Shown piece by piece: positions 60,901 to 64,000 of a stretch of 64,000 nt of DNA. The position numbers were made by a program, and so were the translations under genes. The DNA is from Taxillus chinensis (Eukaryota > Streptophyta > Magnoliopsida > Santalales > Loranthaceae). The stretch spans positions 17,451,820 through 17,515,819 of the forward strand of contig CM042086.1 of NCBI GenBank assembly GCA_023512835.1, read 5' to 3'. The number at the start of each line of letters is the position of its first letter. Position 1 is the stretch's first letter. The notes below the pieces were generated by a model. The model was not told the origin of the DNA. It made no database searches and saw only the letters and a program-made list of their open reading frames with translations.

Positions 60901-61540
60901 GCGTATTTGGCGACAGCTGTTTTATGTATTAAAATACAAAAAACAGTCGACACAACTAATTTGGCATGCAGATTTTTTTTTTTAAAAAAATTCAAAAACA
61001 AATGTTTTTAATTCACTCAAAATGAAAACACCAGTTAAGTATTTTCATTATTTGTTTTATGTATTTTCTTTTTTCCCTCTGCCTTTGGAGTTGCATCACC
61101 ACCTCAGCCTCGCCCACTACCCGCTGCAACTCCCGGTGAGTCGGCGACCCCCCCCCCCCCCCCCCCCCACGCCTGGATCGCCCCCCCCGACGCATGGATC
61201 TACCCTCTGACGATGCCCGGCGACCCCCCCCGACGCATGGATCTATCTCCCTATGACGCCCATGATCCCATCAACGCATAGATCTGCCCCCTGCGACACC
61301 CTTGCTGCCGACGAGAGCACCCGCCACCTGCAACGCGATCCCCCCCCCCCCTTTCCGTGACGGCTTCCTCTGCCCGCGACGCCTTTGCTGCCGACGCGAG
61401 CCCCCGCCCCCTACACCGCAACCCTACCCCTGGCACCAGCGCCGCTGCCCTTGCGACACAACCCTCCCCTAGCGCCACTGCCCCGCTCCTTGCAATGCTA
61501 GCACCTCAAAAAAAATCTATAAAAGTTAAAAACAACTGCC
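60900..61540. mobile_element. possible MITE with C-rich interior
   Basis: The left phrase GCGTATTTGGCGACAGCTG (about 60902) and right phrase CAACTGCCAAACGAAAAAGC (about 61532) are roughly inverted to each other. Between them lies C-rich DNA with a 21-base C run at 61148-61168 and another at 61340-61350. It also holds several CGACGCATGGATCTA-like phrases (about 61189, 61232, 61275). No target duplication was established. Confidence 0.35.
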
Positions 61541-62985
61541 AAACGAAAAAGCTGTATTTAATTTACTAAAAAATAATTTTCAAATATAATTTCTAAAAAT
61601 AACTTTTTAAAATAAAAAACTAAAAAATAACTTCAGGATTTTTTGTTAGTGTATGTTCTCCCTATTGAAATATATAGGATTTTTTTAAATTATTTTGAAA
61701 TCAGTTCTCCTGGATATATGCACTCTTTTAGACTTTAAATATAAGGATATAACAATGAAATATAATACGAGAAGGCTAAAAACATAATTCTTTTTAAGTG
61801 CCGTTGTGGTGTGTTGTCACAAACTTGTGAAACTTATAAATATGTATATGTTTTACTCCAAAGAGGAGGCTGAATAGAAAGAAATATATCTTTTCAGGGC
61901 AAAGAACAAACCTAGATCAAGGCCATAGTGAAAATGTAAGGAAAGGATAAAAGAAAAAGGCATTGAGGCTTCAACACCCTAACTCTTCAAGTTTGTTATA
62001 TGTATATACCTCGTATCTATAGCAATCAATTTAGCCAATATTATAGTTTTCGATGTGAATTTTGATTGAATGATGAATGTTTGCCTATATTTTATGTTTT
62101 GGGGGCACCGTTACAACTTCATGTCTTAATAAATCTATTTAAAGTTAGATGAATATAAAAGCTATGAGATTTTAGCGGTCATAACATACCATATTTAGAA
62201 GAGTTTTTTGTGTTGAAGGGAAATGTTCAATTAAATATAAAGTAGACAATCAAAAGAGCATTGAAAGAAAATCTAGAGTCTTTGTTTGGTAAGCGATTTT
62301 TCTTGTACCGTTTTTAAAAATGATGTGCCTGGTATATATTTACTCTAATTTAATAATAATATAAATATAATTTTTTTATCTATCAAATAAAATAAAATTC
62401 AAATGATTTATTATGTAACTGTTTTTAAAAGTTATTTTTAATGTTTTCTATTTTTAAATTTAAATTTAATTATGTCAAAAGAGTCAAATAAATTTTTATT
62501 TTTTATTTTTATTTTTCCTCCATTTTATTACTTGGACTCACGAAAAAAATCAAAAAATTTAAACTCAATTTTAAAAATATACTTTTTTAAAATAAATTTT
62601 TTCTCCTACCAAACAAAAAATATTTTTTAATTAAAATTCAACACAAACTCTAACGGAATTTTAAAAAATAGAATATAAAAATTAAAACTCATATCAAACG
62701 TATCCTATTTTTATTATTTTTAGATTAATTAGTTTTTTAATTTTCTAAAAGATAAATCCTATACCTTTTTTTAATGTTACTAGTAGATAATTGGATTATC
62801 CTTGTGAGTTTGACACTTTTTACTCTATTACTTAAGTTGATCCTTACAATTGTATATTATCATTTATTTGTTGTTTTGTCATTTAACTTTTTTTGTTGTT
62901 TTTATCCTACAGTAATGACAGAGCATAAAAAGACCATGCCACTAGAAATGTTGGAGTTGTATAGCATAGAATGACTTTGAACTTA
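61541..62985. other. AT-rich spacer, no gene recognised
   Basis: Very AT-rich. A phrase TTTGTTTGGTAAGCGATTTT near 62281 and CATATCAAACGTATCC near 62690 may be the ends of a decayed MITE, but the pairing is weak. Confidence 0.35.
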
Positions 62986-63270
62986 ATCAGTCATCTTGAA
63001 TTTGGTGGCTAAAGGTGATCTGCATACCCACCTAGAGAGATTCTTGATGTCATGTGATACATTTCGCATTAATGGGATCTAGATGATGTAGTGAGACTGA
63101 GACTATTCTCAAGATCCCTGAAAGTTAGAACCTTACGAGGTTCTCAATTCCTTTGGCATGGTAATAGCTGTCATAGATATTTTTCACAAAATGATTCCCA
63201 CAAAACTCTCAGGTTGAGGAAGAAAATTACAACATTTTTCATGGAAAAGCATAAAAAGTGCCCCCACCAT
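62985..63270 (+). mobile_element. Ty3-gypsy gag-domain remnant
   Basis: The plus strand, with frameshifts, reads LNLISHLEFGG, then HLERFLMSCDTFRING, then VVRLRLFSRSLKVRTLRG, then FSQNDSHKTLRLRKKITTF. This is the retrotransposon gag order F-G-G, then H-L-x-x-F-L-x-x-C-D-T-x-x-x-N-G, then I-R-L-R-L-F-P-x-S-L, then K-x-x-x-L-R-x-x-I-x-x-F. It is degenerate, and no LTR or pol was recognised in the remaining 700 bases. Confidence 0.65.
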
Positions 63271-64000
63271 GGTCTAGACAATGTTTAGTTGTAGAAAAGT
63301 TTTATAATAAATTAACTAACAGATGCACAAAATAATTTTGGATGTCACAAGAAGATATTCTCAACAGCTAAACTAGCATATATAACTATTGCAATGAGAA
63401 TCAAAAACCAATATTAGTGGCTTAGTGAAAGAATCCGGGGCTTATAAAGGGGAAAAAGCTTTAATCAACAACTGCGTTTATAGAACATAATACTAATTTT
63501 AGTGCTTAACTGTTTGTGTTAGCACTTTCAAGTTCCAACATTAAAGCCACAATAACTCAGTGTCCAATTTAAGGTTACCACAAAAATGAAAAAAAATCTC
63601 AATTTAATGATTTAATTTGAAAACAGATTCTCAATTTAAGGAATATTTATTTGTAATATTCTTGGACTTCGATGGTCAACAAACAGTGACAGCGTGATGA
63701 AATGAGTTACTATGACGAGAAAACATGACCTATCAAATGTGACAAGAACTAGCCTAGTGATAAGAGCAATCCAAATGGGAGCAACAAATATTATTCAGCG
63801 ACCCGTTAATAGTTAAGTGACCCAGAAGCTGGGTCCCCAAAATAGTTCTCATTCCAACCAAAGACCCAACAAATGAAGAGATTTTTTACATTATCATCAT
63901 ATAGAAACCTTAAAAGTACAAACCCACATACGCATCTTCTATTGGGAAAGGCCAAACATATATATATTAACACGAAACATGTATTCATACTATGTTATGG
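63271..64000. other. window end, no gene recognised
   Basis: AT-rich DNA without recognisable coding or repeat structure. It may belong to the decayed gypsy element. Confidence 0.3.

Noticed and set aside
61013..61478. Gly/Arg-rich or Pro-rich frames around the C runs
   Set aside because: Composition artefact of homopolymers and near-repeats.

Overview
The window is nuclear DNA of a flowering plant, most likely a woody eudicot (the lineage is inference). Genes are split by GT-AG introns, flanking DNA is very AT-rich, and the repeats are typical of plants: L1 LINEs, a tRNA-derived SINE, Ty1-copia and Ty3-gypsy fragments, and many MITEs. No operons, CRISPR arrays or convincing RNA genes were seen.

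Layout. 1-9.4 kb (+): 3' part of a TruA-type tRNA pseudouridine synthase, whose 4.2-kb intron is filled with LINE and SINE debris and whose last intron carries a MITE. 10.5 kb: a FAR1-domain fragment. 11.2-15.6 kb (+): a pollen-receptor-kinase-like LRR pseudokinase. 16-19 kb: MITE and AT-rich spacer. 19.5-22.7 kb (-) and 35.7-39.0 kb (-): two near-identical genes encoding a secreted GH18 chitinase-like domain, one transmembrane helix and a Ser/Thr kinase (CHRK1 type), each in a segmental duplication of about 5 kb. 24.4-35.2 kb: MITEs, PPR and MUN-like pseudogene pieces, and a separate 2.3-2.8 kb tandem duplication. 43.2-45.7 kb (+): ABHD17-like serine hydrolase with a probable GC-AG intron. 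49.3-53.6 kb (+): type-B cytokinin response regulator. 54-58.6 kb: MITEs, copia pol remnant, GC-rich low-complexity DNA. 58.9-59.7 kb (+): temperature-induced lipocalin. 60-64 kb: C-rich and AT-rich spacer with a gypsy gag remnant.

The genes do not form a pathway. The most notable locus is the pair of chitinase-like receptor kinases. Both ectodomains lack the GH18 catalytic glutamate while both kinases keep K/HRD/D residues, which suggests a receptor that senses or binds glycan rather than an enzyme. Exon boundaries were set by reading splice sites and frame by hand. In the six intact gene models every exon phase joins without a stop, but no transcript evidence was available. Coordinates of degenerate repeats are approximate.
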